This document shows, in pieces, positions 49,375 to 56,261 of a stretch of DNA of 64,000 bases. The DNA is from Candidatus Tectomicrobia bacterium (GTDB lineage Bacteria > UBA8248). The stretch covers positions 197,338 to 261,337 of the forward strand of contig JACPUR010000035.1 in NCBI GenBank assembly GCA_016192135.1, given 5' to 3'. Made by a program: the position numbers and the translations under genes. Within the stretch, counting starts at the first letter, position 1, and every line of letters starts with the position of its first letter. The notes beneath the pieces are model-generated. The model was not told the origin of the DNA. It searched no databases and saw only the letters and a list, made by a program, of their open reading frames with translations.

Positions 49375-49424
49375 CTTTGGCCGACGTATGGTAAGGGAAG
49401 GATGGAGGAAAGAAGGAATACAGC

Positions 49425-50384
49425 ATGGCTTTGGGCACCCGAGGGCGGCCTTCCCAAATTCTCCGGGCTCATTCCGATATTTTGGGCCAGGTCGGGGGAA
49501 CGCCCCTGGTCCGCCTGAGGCGCCTTCCGGACCCCAAGGGAGCGCGGGTCTACGCCAAGCTGGAGCAGTTCAACCCCGGCGGGAGCGTCAAGGACCGCAT
49601 CGCGCTCAGCATGATTCTCGACGCCGAGCGGCGCGGCCTGCTCAAGCCCGGGGGCACCATCCTCGAGCCCACGAGCGGCAACACGGGCATTGGGTTGGCC
49701 ATGGTGGGCGCCGTCCGGGGCTACCGCGTGATCATCGTCCTGAGCGAGAGCATGAGCCATGAGCGCCACTCGCTGCTCACGGGCTACGGCGCGCAGGTGG
49801 TCTTCAGCCCCGGCGAGGGGGGCATGATGGGCTCGGTGACCAAGGCCGAGGAGCTGCTCGCCGGGAATCCGGACTACTTCATGCCCCAGCAGTTCAACAA
49901 CCCGGCCAATCCCGAGATCCACCGCCGCACCACCGCCCGCGAGATTCTCCGGGACATGGGCGCCCAGCGCGTGGACGCCTTGGTGGCGGGGGTCGGCACG
50001 GGGGGCACCATCACCGGGGTGGGCGAGGTGCTCAAGGCCAAGCGTCCGGCCACCCGCGTCGTGGCGGTCGAGCCGGCCGGCTGCGCCATCCTCTCGGGTG
50101 GCAAGCCCGGGCCGCACCAGATCCAGGGGATCGGGGCCGGCTTCGTCCCCCGCGTGCTGAACCGCGAGGTGATCGACCAGGTCGAGGTGGTCACGGACCA
50201 GGAGGCCTACGACCATTCCAAGGAGCTCGGCCGGGGGGAGGGGATCGCGGCGGGCATCTCGGCCGGGGCGGCCGTCTGCGCCGCGCTGCGGGTGGCGCGC
50301 GGGATGTCCCCCGAGGAGAACGTGGTCGTCGTCCTGCCCGACGGGGCGGAGCGGTATTTCAGCCTGGAGCCTTATTTCCGCTGA
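49425..50384 (+). CDS. cysK: Cysteine synthase A (O-acetylserine sulfhydrylase type)
   Basis: PLP enzyme making cysteine from O-acetylserine and sulfide. 319 residues. NPGGSVKDRIALSMI has the PLP Lys, EPTSGNTGIGLAMVGA the substrate loop, VAGVGTGGTITGVGEVLK the phosphate-binding loop, and GISAGAAVCAALRVA the C-terminal loop. First gene of the operon; a 73-bp gap follows before the carrier gene. A second, CysM-like synthase is encoded three genes on. No serine acetyltransferase is in the window. Confidence 0.94.
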   Translation: MALGTRGRPSQILRAHSDILGQVGGTPLVRLRRLPDPKGARVYAKLEQFNPGGSVKDRIALSMILDAERRGLLKPGGTILEPTSGNTGIGLAMVGAVRGYRVIIVLSESMSHERHSLLTGYGAQVVFSPGEGGMMGSVTKAEELLAGNPDYFMPQQFNNPANPEIHRRTTAREILRDMGAQRVDALVAGVGTGGTITGVGEVLKAKRPATRVVAVEPAGCAILSGGKPGPHQIQGIGAGFVPRVLNREVIDQVEVVTDQEAYDHSKELGRGEGIAAGISAGAAVCAALRVARGMSPEENVVVVLPDGAERYFSLEPYFR

Positions 50385-50457
50385 TTGGCTTGTTCCATTC
50401 CAGCGCCAGCCGTCCGGGGGCCATCTCCCCGGCGCGGCCATCGAAAGGGAGAGCACG

Positions 50458-50736
50458 ATGCCGGTTGTGGTCCGGATTCCCACCCCCCTGCAGGAGTTCA
50501 CCCAGCAGAAGGATGCCGTCGAGGTCGATGGCGAGACGGTGAAGGACGTCCTCGCCAACCTGGACAAGAAGTGCTCCGGCATCCGCCAGCGCCTCTACGA
50601 CGAGAGCGGGAAGCTCCGCCGCTTCGTCAACATATACGTGAACCAGGAGGACATCCGCTTCCTCCAGGGCGAGGGGACGAAGGTGAAGGGGGGCGACGAG
50701 GTGTCGATCGTCCCGGCCATCGCGGGCGGCCGCTGA
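50458..50736 (+). CDS. cysO: CysO-like ubiquitin-fold sulfur carrier protein, C-terminal Gly-Gly-Arg
   Basis: 92 residues, MoaD/ThiS beta-grasp fold. It matches mycobacterial CysO closely by eye: VRIPTPLQEFT at the start, SGIRQRLYDESGKLRRFVNIYVNQEDIRF in the middle, GDEVSIVPAIAGG at the end. CysO carries sulfide as a C-terminal thiocarboxylate and donates it to O-phosphoserine on CysM. Carriers need a free Gly-Gly end, but this one has an extra Arg92 after Gly90-Gly91, so trimming by a peptidase, probably the JAMM protein of the operon, is expected. Thirteen bases separate it from the next gene. Confidence 0.92.
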   Translation: MPVVVRIPTPLQEFTQQKDAVEVDGETVKDVLANLDKKCSGIRQRLYDESGKLRRFVNIYVNQEDIRFLQGEGTKVKGGDEVSIVPAIAGGR

Positions 50737-50749
50737 TCCGGAGGACGGC

Positions 50750-51448
50750 GTGACCCTGACCCAGGACCAGGTCCAGCGCTACAGCCGCCACTTGCTCATG
50801 CCGGAGATCGGAGGGCAGGGACAGGCGCGGCTGCTGGAGAGCGCGGTCCTGATCGCCTTCTCCCCGGAAGCGCGGGGCGCGGCCGAAGCCCTGGCGGCCT
50901 ACCTGGCGGCGGCGGGGGTGGGGAGGATCGGCTGGTGGGCGGCGGGCGCCGGGGAAGCTCCCGCGCCGGGCTCGCTGGCCGGGCTGCTGGACGCATACGC
51001 CCCGGGCGGCGCCGGGGCGTCCGTCCGGTCGATCAACCCGGACGCCCGCCTCGAAACGATCGGGAGCCGGGACGAAGCGAAGCGGCGGGACGATGGCCTG
51101 GTCCTGCTCCTGGGCGAGGACGCCCGCCTTGAGGCGTTCGGGCGGGAGTGCCGGGACGGGGGGAAGGCGGTCCTCCGCGGGCGGCTCTCGGGCATGGCCG
51201 GCGCCGTCCTGGCCGGTGAAGCCTCGGCCCTTGGCTTTGAACCGGCGGAGGCCGGGGAGGAACTCCCGCCGGCCCCGGCGGAAGGCGCGCTGGGCGCGCT
51301 GCTGGCGGCGGGGGCCATCCGGGCCCTGCTGGGGGAGGCCCCGGCCGAAGCGGGCTTTGATTTCGAAAAAGGCCGCCTGTGGGGCCGTCCGGTTCCCCAG
51401 CGCGCGGCGCGGGGTGCCGCCCCCGCCGCGGAAGCCTTTTCACAGTAG
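50750..51448 (+). CDS. Degenerate E1-like (MoeB/ThiF superfamily) protein without an ATP site
   Basis: 232 residues. The N-terminus is that of a MoeB/ThiF E1: LTQDQVQRYSRHLLMPEIGGQGQARLL, with Arg13 at the place of MoeB Arg14. The fold continues (VLI ... YLAAAGVGRIG, then INPDARLE, and GALGALLAAGAIRALLGE), but the GxGGxG loop is FSPEAR (residues 37-42), the adenylate Asp is Ala64, the NxxR and Lys motifs are gone, and no CxxC zinc sites remain. So it is an intact gene for a catalytically dead E1 paralogue. Likely an obligate partner of the truncated E1 at 52903 (inference). Confidence 0.75.
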   Translation: MTLTQDQVQRYSRHLLMPEIGGQGQARLLESAVLIAFSPEARGAAEALAAYLAAAGVGRIGWWAAGAGEAPAPGSLAGLLDAYAPGGAGASVRSINPDARLETIGSRDEAKRRDDGLVLLLGEDARLEAFGRECRDGGKAVLRGRLSGMAGAVLAGEASALGFEPAEAGEELPPAPAEGALGALLAAGAIRALLGEAPAEAGFDFEKGRLWGRPVPQRAARGAAPAAEAFSQ

Positions 51449-51461
51449 AGGAAGGTTCGTG

Positions 51462-52400
51462 ATGGCTGAGAGCATGATTCAGGCTCCTGCCCGTTCGTTC
51501 CGCAGCATCGACGACGTCCCGATCCTCAAGCTGATCGGGAACACCCCCCTGCTGCGCATCCGGCTGTTCGAGCGGGAGTTCCCGCATGTCGAGGTCTGGG
51601 CCAAGGCTGAGTGGTTCAACCCGGGTGGATCGGTGAAGGATCGGCCCGCCCTCTCCATGGTGAGGGACGGCCTCGAGCGGGGCCTCCTGCGGCCCGGCAT
51701 GACCCTACTGGATTCCACGAGTGGCAACACCGGGATCGCCTACGCCATGATCGGGGCCGCGCTCGGCATCCCGGTGAAGCTCGTCCTCCCGGCGAACGCG
51801 AGCCCGGAGCGCAAGGGCACGCTCAAGGCCTACGGCGCCGAGATGGTCTTCTCGAGCGCGCTCGAGGGCTCGGACGGCGCGCAGCGCCTCGCGCGCCGGA
51901 TCTACGAGGAGGACCCGGAGGCCTATTTCCTGCCCTGCCAGTACGACAACCCCGCCAACCCGCTCGCCCACGAGAACGGGACGGCGGTGGAGATCCTCGA
52001 GCAGACGGGCGGCCGCGTGACCCACTTCGTGGCCGGCCTCGGCACGACGGGCACCCTGGTGGGCACGGGGCGGGGGCTCAAGAAGCGCAAGGCGGACGTC
52101 AAGGTGTGCGCGGTGATGCCCGCCGAGCCCTTCCACGGCCTCGAGGGCATGAAGCACATCCCCACGGCCATCCGCCCGGGGATCTACGAGGAGGCGGTGC
52201 ACGATCAGCTCATCCTGGCCGGGACCGAGGACAGCTATCAGCTGGCCGAGCGCCTGGCGCACGAGGAGGGGCTGTTCGTGGGCCACTCTTCGGGGGCGGC
52301 CCTCGTGGGCGCGCGCGAGGTGGCGGAGCGCGCCCGGAGCGGCGTCATCGTGGTCATCTTCCCCGACAGCGGGGATCGGTACCTGAGCGAGATGCATTGA
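51462..52400 (+). CDS. cysM: CysM-like cysteine synthase (sulfur-carrier dependent)
   Basis: 312 residues, PLP fold type II. LIGNTPLLRIRLF, NPGGSVKDRPALSMVRDGL with the PLP Lys, STSGNTGIAYAMIGA, the segment QYDNPANPLAHENGT and THFVAGLGTTGTLVGTGRGL resemble Mycobacterium CysM, which uses O-phosphoserine and CysO thiocarboxylate. Gene order next to CysO and Mec supports that role; substrate choice is not proven here. ATG 51462 (or GTG 51459) follows GAGGAAGG. The open frame upstream is a shadow of the previous gene. Confidence 0.88.
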   Translation: MAESMIQAPARSFRSIDDVPILKLIGNTPLLRIRLFEREFPHVEVWAKAEWFNPGGSVKDRPALSMVRDGLERGLLRPGMTLLDSTSGNTGIAYAMIGAALGIPVKLVLPANASPERKGTLKAYGAEMVFSSALEGSDGAQRLARRIYEEDPEAYFLPCQYDNPANPLAHENGTAVEILEQTGGRVTHFVAGLGTTGTLVGTGRGLKKRKADVKVCAVMPAEPFHGLEGMKHIPTAIRPGIYEEAVHDQLILAGTEDSYQLAERLAHEEGLFVGHSSGAALVGAREVAERARSGVIVVIFPDSGDRYLSEMH

Positions 52401-52414
52401 GAGGATTGCTCGAA

Positions 52415-52906
52415 TTGCGGCTGACGAAGGAGCAGGCGGAGATGATAGGCGGGCATGCCCGGGCGGCCTATCCCGACGAGTGCTGCGGCGTCATCGTGGG
52501 CCCCCCCGCCGGGGAGTCGAACGGCGACCCGCGCCGCCTGCGGGTGCACCTCTTGCGGAACCTTCAGAACGAGATGCACGCGAAGGACCCCGAGTCCTAC
52601 CCCCGAACGGCCCGGCGCGCGTTCCTCATCGATCCGTTCGCGCTGGAGCGCATCCTGCGCGAGGCGCGGGAGCGCGGCGAGGTGCTGTGCGCCATCTTTC
52701 ACAGCCATCCCGACGAGGACGCCTATTTCTCCCGGGAGGATCGGGACGCGGCGGTGCCCTTCGGGGACGTGCCCTCCTATCCCGAGGCCGCCCACATCGT
52801 GATGAGCGTCCGGGAGGGCCAAGTGCGCGGGGCCAAGGTGTTCCGCTGGGACGCCGGCGCGAAGGATTTCGTGGCGGGCGATCTGGAAGTGGCGGAGCGG
52901 ACATGA
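52415..52906 (+). CDS. mec: JAMM/MPN+ zinc metallopeptidase (Mec-like)
   Basis: About 163 residues from TTG 52415 (AGAGGA nine bases upstream); TTG 52397, overlapping the cysM stop, is an alternative. A complete JAMM site is visible: Glu22 in PDECCG, His96-x-His98-Pro, Ser106 and Asp109 in HSHPDEDAYFSREDRD. In mycobacteria Mec+ releases cysteine from the CysO-cysteine adduct. Here it is also the obvious candidate to remove Arg92 of the carrier. ATGA overlap with the E1 gene. The start is the main uncertainty. Confidence 0.9.
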   Translation: MRLTKEQAEMIGGHARAAYPDECCGVIVGPPAGESNGDPRRLRVHLLRNLQNEMHAKDPESYPRTARRAFLIDPFALERILREARERGEVLCAIFHSHPDEDAYFSREDRDAAVPFGDVPSYPEAAHIVMSVREGQVRGAKVFRWDAGAKDFVAGDLEVAERT

Positions 52907-53619
52907 CCCTGGCGGAGCGGCTGGCGCGATCCTCGGTCCTCGTGGTGGGGGCCGGCGGGCTGGGCTCGCCCGCCGCCCTGGCCCTCGCGGCCTCCGGGGT
53001 GGGGCGGATCGGCCTGGTGGACGAGGACCGGGTGGACCTCTCGAACCTCACCCGCCAGATTCTCCACCGCACCGCCGACCTGGGCCGGGCAAAGGTGGAT
53101 TCGGGGGTGGAGCGGCTCGGGGCCCTGGCGCCGGGCGTCCGGGTGGAGGCGCACCGGACGCGCCTCGGCCCCGCGGAGGCGCCCTCCCTGGTGGCCGGGT
53201 ACGACGTGGTGGTGGAGGGGAGCGACAACCTCGACACCAAGCTCCTGATGAACGAAGCGTGTCTCCAGGAGGGGAAGCCGCTGGTCCTGGGCGCCATCCT
53301 GCGCTTCTTCGGCCAGGTGCTCACCGTGGTGCCGGGGAAGACGGCCTGCGCCCGCTGCCTCTATGGCGGGGACGGCGGAGCCGTCCTGGCCTCCTGCGGC
53401 CGCGCGGGAGTGCTGGGGGCGGTGGCGGGCTTCATCGGCATGGCCCAGGCGGCCGAGGCGCTCCGCCTGCTGGCGGGCCGGCCTCCGGCCTGGGCGGACC
53501 GGCTGCTGACCGCCGATCTGTGGCGAAACCGGATGGGGACGGCGCCGCTCCGGCCGGATCCCTTTTGCGAAACGTGCGGCGCGGGCGCCGCGAAGGCCGC
53601 CCGATTGGTCATCCCCTGA
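52903..53619 (+). CDS. E1-like sulfur-carrier adenylyltransferase lacking the N-terminal Arg-finger segment
   Basis: 238 residues of the MoeB/ThiF superfamily with a complete active site: GAGGLG (16-21), Asp40 in LVDEDRVDLSNLTRQ, Asn48, Arg51, Lys64 and Asp108, plus a conserved Cys in ASCGRAGVLG and two zinc CxxC pairs (CARC, CETC). Each active-site residue is offset by exactly 22 from MoeB (D62, R73, K86, D130), so the first 22 residues, including the RYxR arginine finger, are absent. ATG 52903 overlaps the mec stop, leaving no room for them. No rhodanese domain follows. Expected to adenylate the CysO-like carrier. Confidence 0.88.
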   Translation: MTLAERLARSSVLVVGAGGLGSPAALALAASGVGRIGLVDEDRVDLSNLTRQILHRTADLGRAKVDSGVERLGALAPGVRVEAHRTRLGPAEAPSLVAGYDVVVEGSDNLDTKLLMNEACLQEGKPLVLGAILRFFGQVLTVVPGKTACARCLYGGDGGAVLASCGRAGVLGAVAGFIGMAQAAEALRLLAGRPPAWADRLLTADLWRNRMGTAPLRPDPFCETCGAGAAKAARLVIP

Positions 53620-53656
53620 TCCGCCTCGGGGGAAACATCGGAAAGAGGATGACAAT

Positions 53657-54118
53657 ATGAAGATCTCGACGAAAGGCCGCTACGCCGTGCTTGCCATGAT
53701 CGAGCTGGCGAGGCATTCCCAGACCCATCCCATCCCGCTCCCGCAGATCGCGGGGCGGCTGGCCATCAGCCAGCACTACTTGGAGCAGCTTTTCGTCAAG
53801 ATGCGGCGCGCCAGGCTCGTGCGCAGCACGCGGGGGCCCGGGGGAGGATACATTCTGGCCCTGCCGCCCTCGCAGATCAACATGAAGGCCGTGCTCTCGG
53901 CGGTGGAGGAGGAGATCCGCCCCGTGGACTGCGGCGATACGGACGAGGCGGGCGGCCCCTGCCCCAACATCCCGGTTTGCGGGAGCCGCGTGCTGTGGAA
54001 GAAGCTGGAGGCCGCGATCGACCGGACCCTCTCCGAGACCACTCTCGAGGAGCTTTCCCTCGGCTCCCGGGAGGAGACCGAGCGGGTGCGCCTCCCGAGT
54101 TTCCCCGTGAGCATCTGA
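53657..54118 (+). CDS. Rrf2-family transcriptional regulator with three cysteines
   Basis: 153 residues. Winged helix MKISTKGRYAVLAMIELARHS ... ISQHYLEQLFVKMRRARLVRSTRGPGGGYILA is the Rrf2 hallmark. Cys92, Cys102 and Cys108 (C-x9-C-x5-C) lie where IscR has its 2Fe-2S ligands (92, 98, 104), with altered spacing, so an iron-sulfur or thiol sensor is likely. Last gene of the operon, 37 bp after the E1 gene. It probably senses sulfur/cysteine status and controls the operon promoter; CymR is a known cysteine regulator of the same family. Confidence 0.88.
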   Translation: MKISTKGRYAVLAMIELARHSQTHPIPLPQIAGRLAISQHYLEQLFVKMRRARLVRSTRGPGGGYILALPPSQINMKAVLSAVEEEIRPVDCGDTDEAGGPCPNIPVCGSRVLWKKLEAAIDRTLSETTLEELSLGSREETERVRLPSFPVSI

Positions 54119-54137
54119 GCCGCCGCGGGAGCGTTCC

Positions 54138-55241
54138 GTGCGGGTTCTCGCCCTCTCCATGCTGCTCGCCATGGCCCCGGCGCCGCCCCCCATCTCCGCC
54201 CAGGAGCTTCCCCTCGATCGCGTCCAGCTCCCCCCCGGGTTCCGCATCGGCCTCTACGCCCGCGACGTGCCGGGGGCGCGCTCGCTGGCCCTGAGCCCCG
54301 CCGGCACCGTCTTCGTCGGCTCGCGCGGGGCGGGCAAGGTCTACGCCCTCCGGGACAAGGACGGCGACGGCCGGGCGGACGAGATCATCACCCTCCTCCA
54401 GGGCCTGGACACCCCCAACGGGGTGGCCTTCAAGGACGGCGACCTCTACGTGGCCCAGATATCGCGCGTCCTGCGGTACCGGGGCATCGAGGCCCGCCTG
54501 AAGAACCCGCCCGAGCCCGAGGTCTTCTACGACGGCCTCCCCACCGACCGCCACCACGGCTGGAAGTTCATCCGCTTCGGGCCGGACGGCCGGCTCCACG
54601 TCCCCGTGGGCGCCCCCTGCAACATCTGCGACCCGGGCGACCCCTATGCCGCCATCCTCCGCCTCGCGCCCGACGGCAAGAGCCGCGAGATCGTCGCCCG
54701 GGGGGTGCGGAACACCGTCGGCTTCGACTGGCATCCCCGGACGAAGGAGCTCTGGTTCACCGACAACGGGCGCGACTGGATGGGCGACGACCGGCCCCCG
54801 GACGAGCTGAACCGCGCCCCGCGCCCGGGCATGCACTTCGGCTTCCCCTATTGCCACGGCCAGAGCCTCAAGGACCCCGACTTCGGCTCCGGCCGGGACT
54901 GCTCCCGCTACGCGCCCCCCGCCCGGGAGCTGGGCCCCCACGTGGCCGCCCTTGGGATGCGCTTCTACACCGGGAAGATGTTCCCCGGGAGATACCGCAA
55001 CCAGATCTTCATCGCCGAGCACGGCTCCTGGAACCGGAGCGCCCCCATCGGCTACCGGGTGACCCTGGTGCGCCTGGACGAGGGCGGCCGCGCGGTGGAA
55101 TACGCCCCCTTCGCCCACGGCTGGCTCCAGGGCGGCTCGGCCTGGGGGCGCCCGGTGGACGTCCAGGAGCTTCCGGACGGCTCCCTCCTCGTCTCGGACG
55201 ACCGCGCCGGCGCCGTCTACCGCATCACCTACGGGCGGTAG
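54138..55241 (+). CDS. PQQ-dependent sugar (sorbosone/glucose-type) dehydrogenase, exported
   Basis: 367 residues. Signal peptide of about 21 residues ending ISAQE, then a six-bladed propeller: ALSPAGTVFVGSRGAGKVYAL, DKDGDGRADE, GLDTPNGVAFKDGDLYVAQ, HHGWKFIRFGPDGRLHVPVGAPCNICDPGD, RGVRNTVGFDWHPRTKELWFTDNGRDWMGDD, IAEHGSWNRS. These match soluble quinoprotein sugar dehydrogenases (GSDH/SNDH). Oxidises a sugar or related alcohol in the periplasm with PQQ; the substrate is unknown. GTG start 54138, 19 bp after the Rrf2 gene, but probably not functionally part of the cysteine operon. Confidence 0.85.
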   Translation: MRVLALSMLLAMAPAPPPISAQELPLDRVQLPPGFRIGLYARDVPGARSLALSPAGTVFVGSRGAGKVYALRDKDGDGRADEIITLLQGLDTPNGVAFKDGDLYVAQISRVLRYRGIEARLKNPPEPEVFYDGLPTDRHHGWKFIRFGPDGRLHVPVGAPCNICDPGDPYAAILRLAPDGKSREIVARGVRNTVGFDWHPRTKELWFTDNGRDWMGDDRPPDELNRAPRPGMHFGFPYCHGQSLKDPDFGSGRDCSRYAPPARELGPHVAALGMRFYTGKMFPGRYRNQIFIAEHGSWNRSAPIGYRVTLVRLDEGGRAVEYAPFAHGWLQGGSAWGRPVDVQELPDGSLLVSDDRAGAVYRITYGR

Positions 55242-55581
55242 GGCGGCCCTGGTCTGACCGGGGGTATTTCTCTTTTCATAGGTTTTTTCCCTCAATATCC
55301 CTCAATATCCGTGACACCCCCTTTCGCGCGGCCTTTTCGCCTCTCTCCGTTTCGCCCTCCATGGGGGCTTGGCCTTCCCGCGGGGGACGGAAGCCCGCGG
55401 CGCCAATGTACGCCCCGGCAGCCAAATGCCAGTTACACCAAATGACGCCAATTTCGCGCACCTTCATGCATCCCCGGGGGAAATGAAGCCGCCCGCTTGC
55501 CAATCCCCCCCGGGCGCGGCGATTATCTGGCCGAGGCGCGCAACGGCAATTCATCGGGGCGGGCGCCCGGGGAGGGTCCCC
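55242..55581. other. Intergenic region with a small direct repeat
   Basis: 340 bp without a supportable gene. It contains a perfect tandem CTCAATATCC x2 at 55291-55310 and an AT-richer patch around 55265-55300 that could hold a promoter, but no consensus -35/-10 pair is clear. GGGGAGGG just before 55582 is the ribosome site of the next gene. Confidence 0.5.
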
Positions 55582-56130
55582 ATGCGGCACAGGTTTCTTT
55601 CGGCCGGCGGGCGGCTGGGGGGAGGCGTCCTGATCGCCCTGGGCCTGGCCTTCGCGCTCTCGGCTCAGGGGCAGGAGCTCAGGCGGCTCGACTTCATCCA
55701 GGACTACCTGAAGTGGGCCCCCCTCTACCGGGACCCCGTCTTCAGCGCCACCCACGGCAAGCGGCTCGTGCGGACCTACCTGAACGCCCCCGCCTGGGCC
55801 GAATGGCAGCGCTTCCAGAAGGCCCCCGAGGGCTCCCTTCTGACCTTCCCGCCGGGGAGCCTCATCGTGAAGGACTCCTGGGAGAACGTGAACGGCAAGC
55901 CCGGGCCGCGCGCCTACCTCTTCGTGATGCGCAAGGAGGCCGAGAACTCCCGGCCTGCCGCGGGGGACTGGTACTGGGCCATCGCCACCCCGGACTTCCG
56001 CGTCCTCAAGTGGCAGGGGAAGATCTTCGAGGGCTACGGCGGGAACGTGCAGTACTGCGTCGACTGCCACAAGCAGGCGGAGGGGACCGACTTCTTCTTC
56101 GGGTCGCCGGGCAAGTTGCCCAAGAAGTAA
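55582..56130 (+). CDS. Cytochrome P460-like monoheme protein, exported
   Basis: 182 residues. Signal peptide (about residues 1-33, ending ALSAQGQE). Body has the cytochrome P460 layout: DYLKWAPLYRDPVFSATHGKRLVRTYLNAPAWAEW, FPPGSLIVKDSW, and WYWAIATPDFRVL, with a single heme-binding CVDCH near residue 160. P460 family proteins oxidise small nitrogen compounds or act as periplasmic redox proteins; the actual substrate is unknown. Start ATG 55582 follows GGGGAGGGTCCCC. Confidence 0.8.
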   Translation: MRHRFLSAGGRLGGGVLIALGLAFALSAQGQELRRLDFIQDYLKWAPLYRDPVFSATHGKRLVRTYLNAPAWAEWQRFQKAPEGSLLTFPPGSLIVKDSWENVNGKPGPRAYLFVMRKEAENSRPAAGDWYWAIATPDFRVLKWQGKIFEGYGGNVQYCVDCHKQAEGTDFFFGSPGKLPKK

Positions 56131-56150
56131 GGCGAGCGGCCGCTGGCTGC

Positions 56151-56171
56151 CCCTCTCCCAAGGGGAGAGGG
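56151..56171. repeat. GC-rich palindrome
   Basis: CCCTCTCCC (56151-56159), loop AAG, GGGAGAGGG (56163-56171): a perfect 9-bp hairpin just after the P460 gene. Similar CCCTC/GAGGG hairpins occur at 58390-58471. Confidence 0.6.
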
Positions 56172-56261
56172 AGGCGGGCGGGGATGCGCGGTGCCCTGTT
56201 AGCCGTCGGATGCCTGAACAATGAGTTTGTCTCTCGCTTCCAGCCCCGGGAGGAGGCCAGC

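Noticed and set aside
49133-49424. TPP riboswitch before thiD in the divergent gap
   Set aside because: The conserved CUGAGA and ACCUGA pieces of the TPP aptamer are not seen on the minus strand.
55380-55455. tRNA-like stretch on the minus strand (TGGTGTAACTGGCA resembles a D-arm)
   Set aside because: No T-arm GGTTCGANTCC, no matching acceptor stem and no anticodon stem can be folded.
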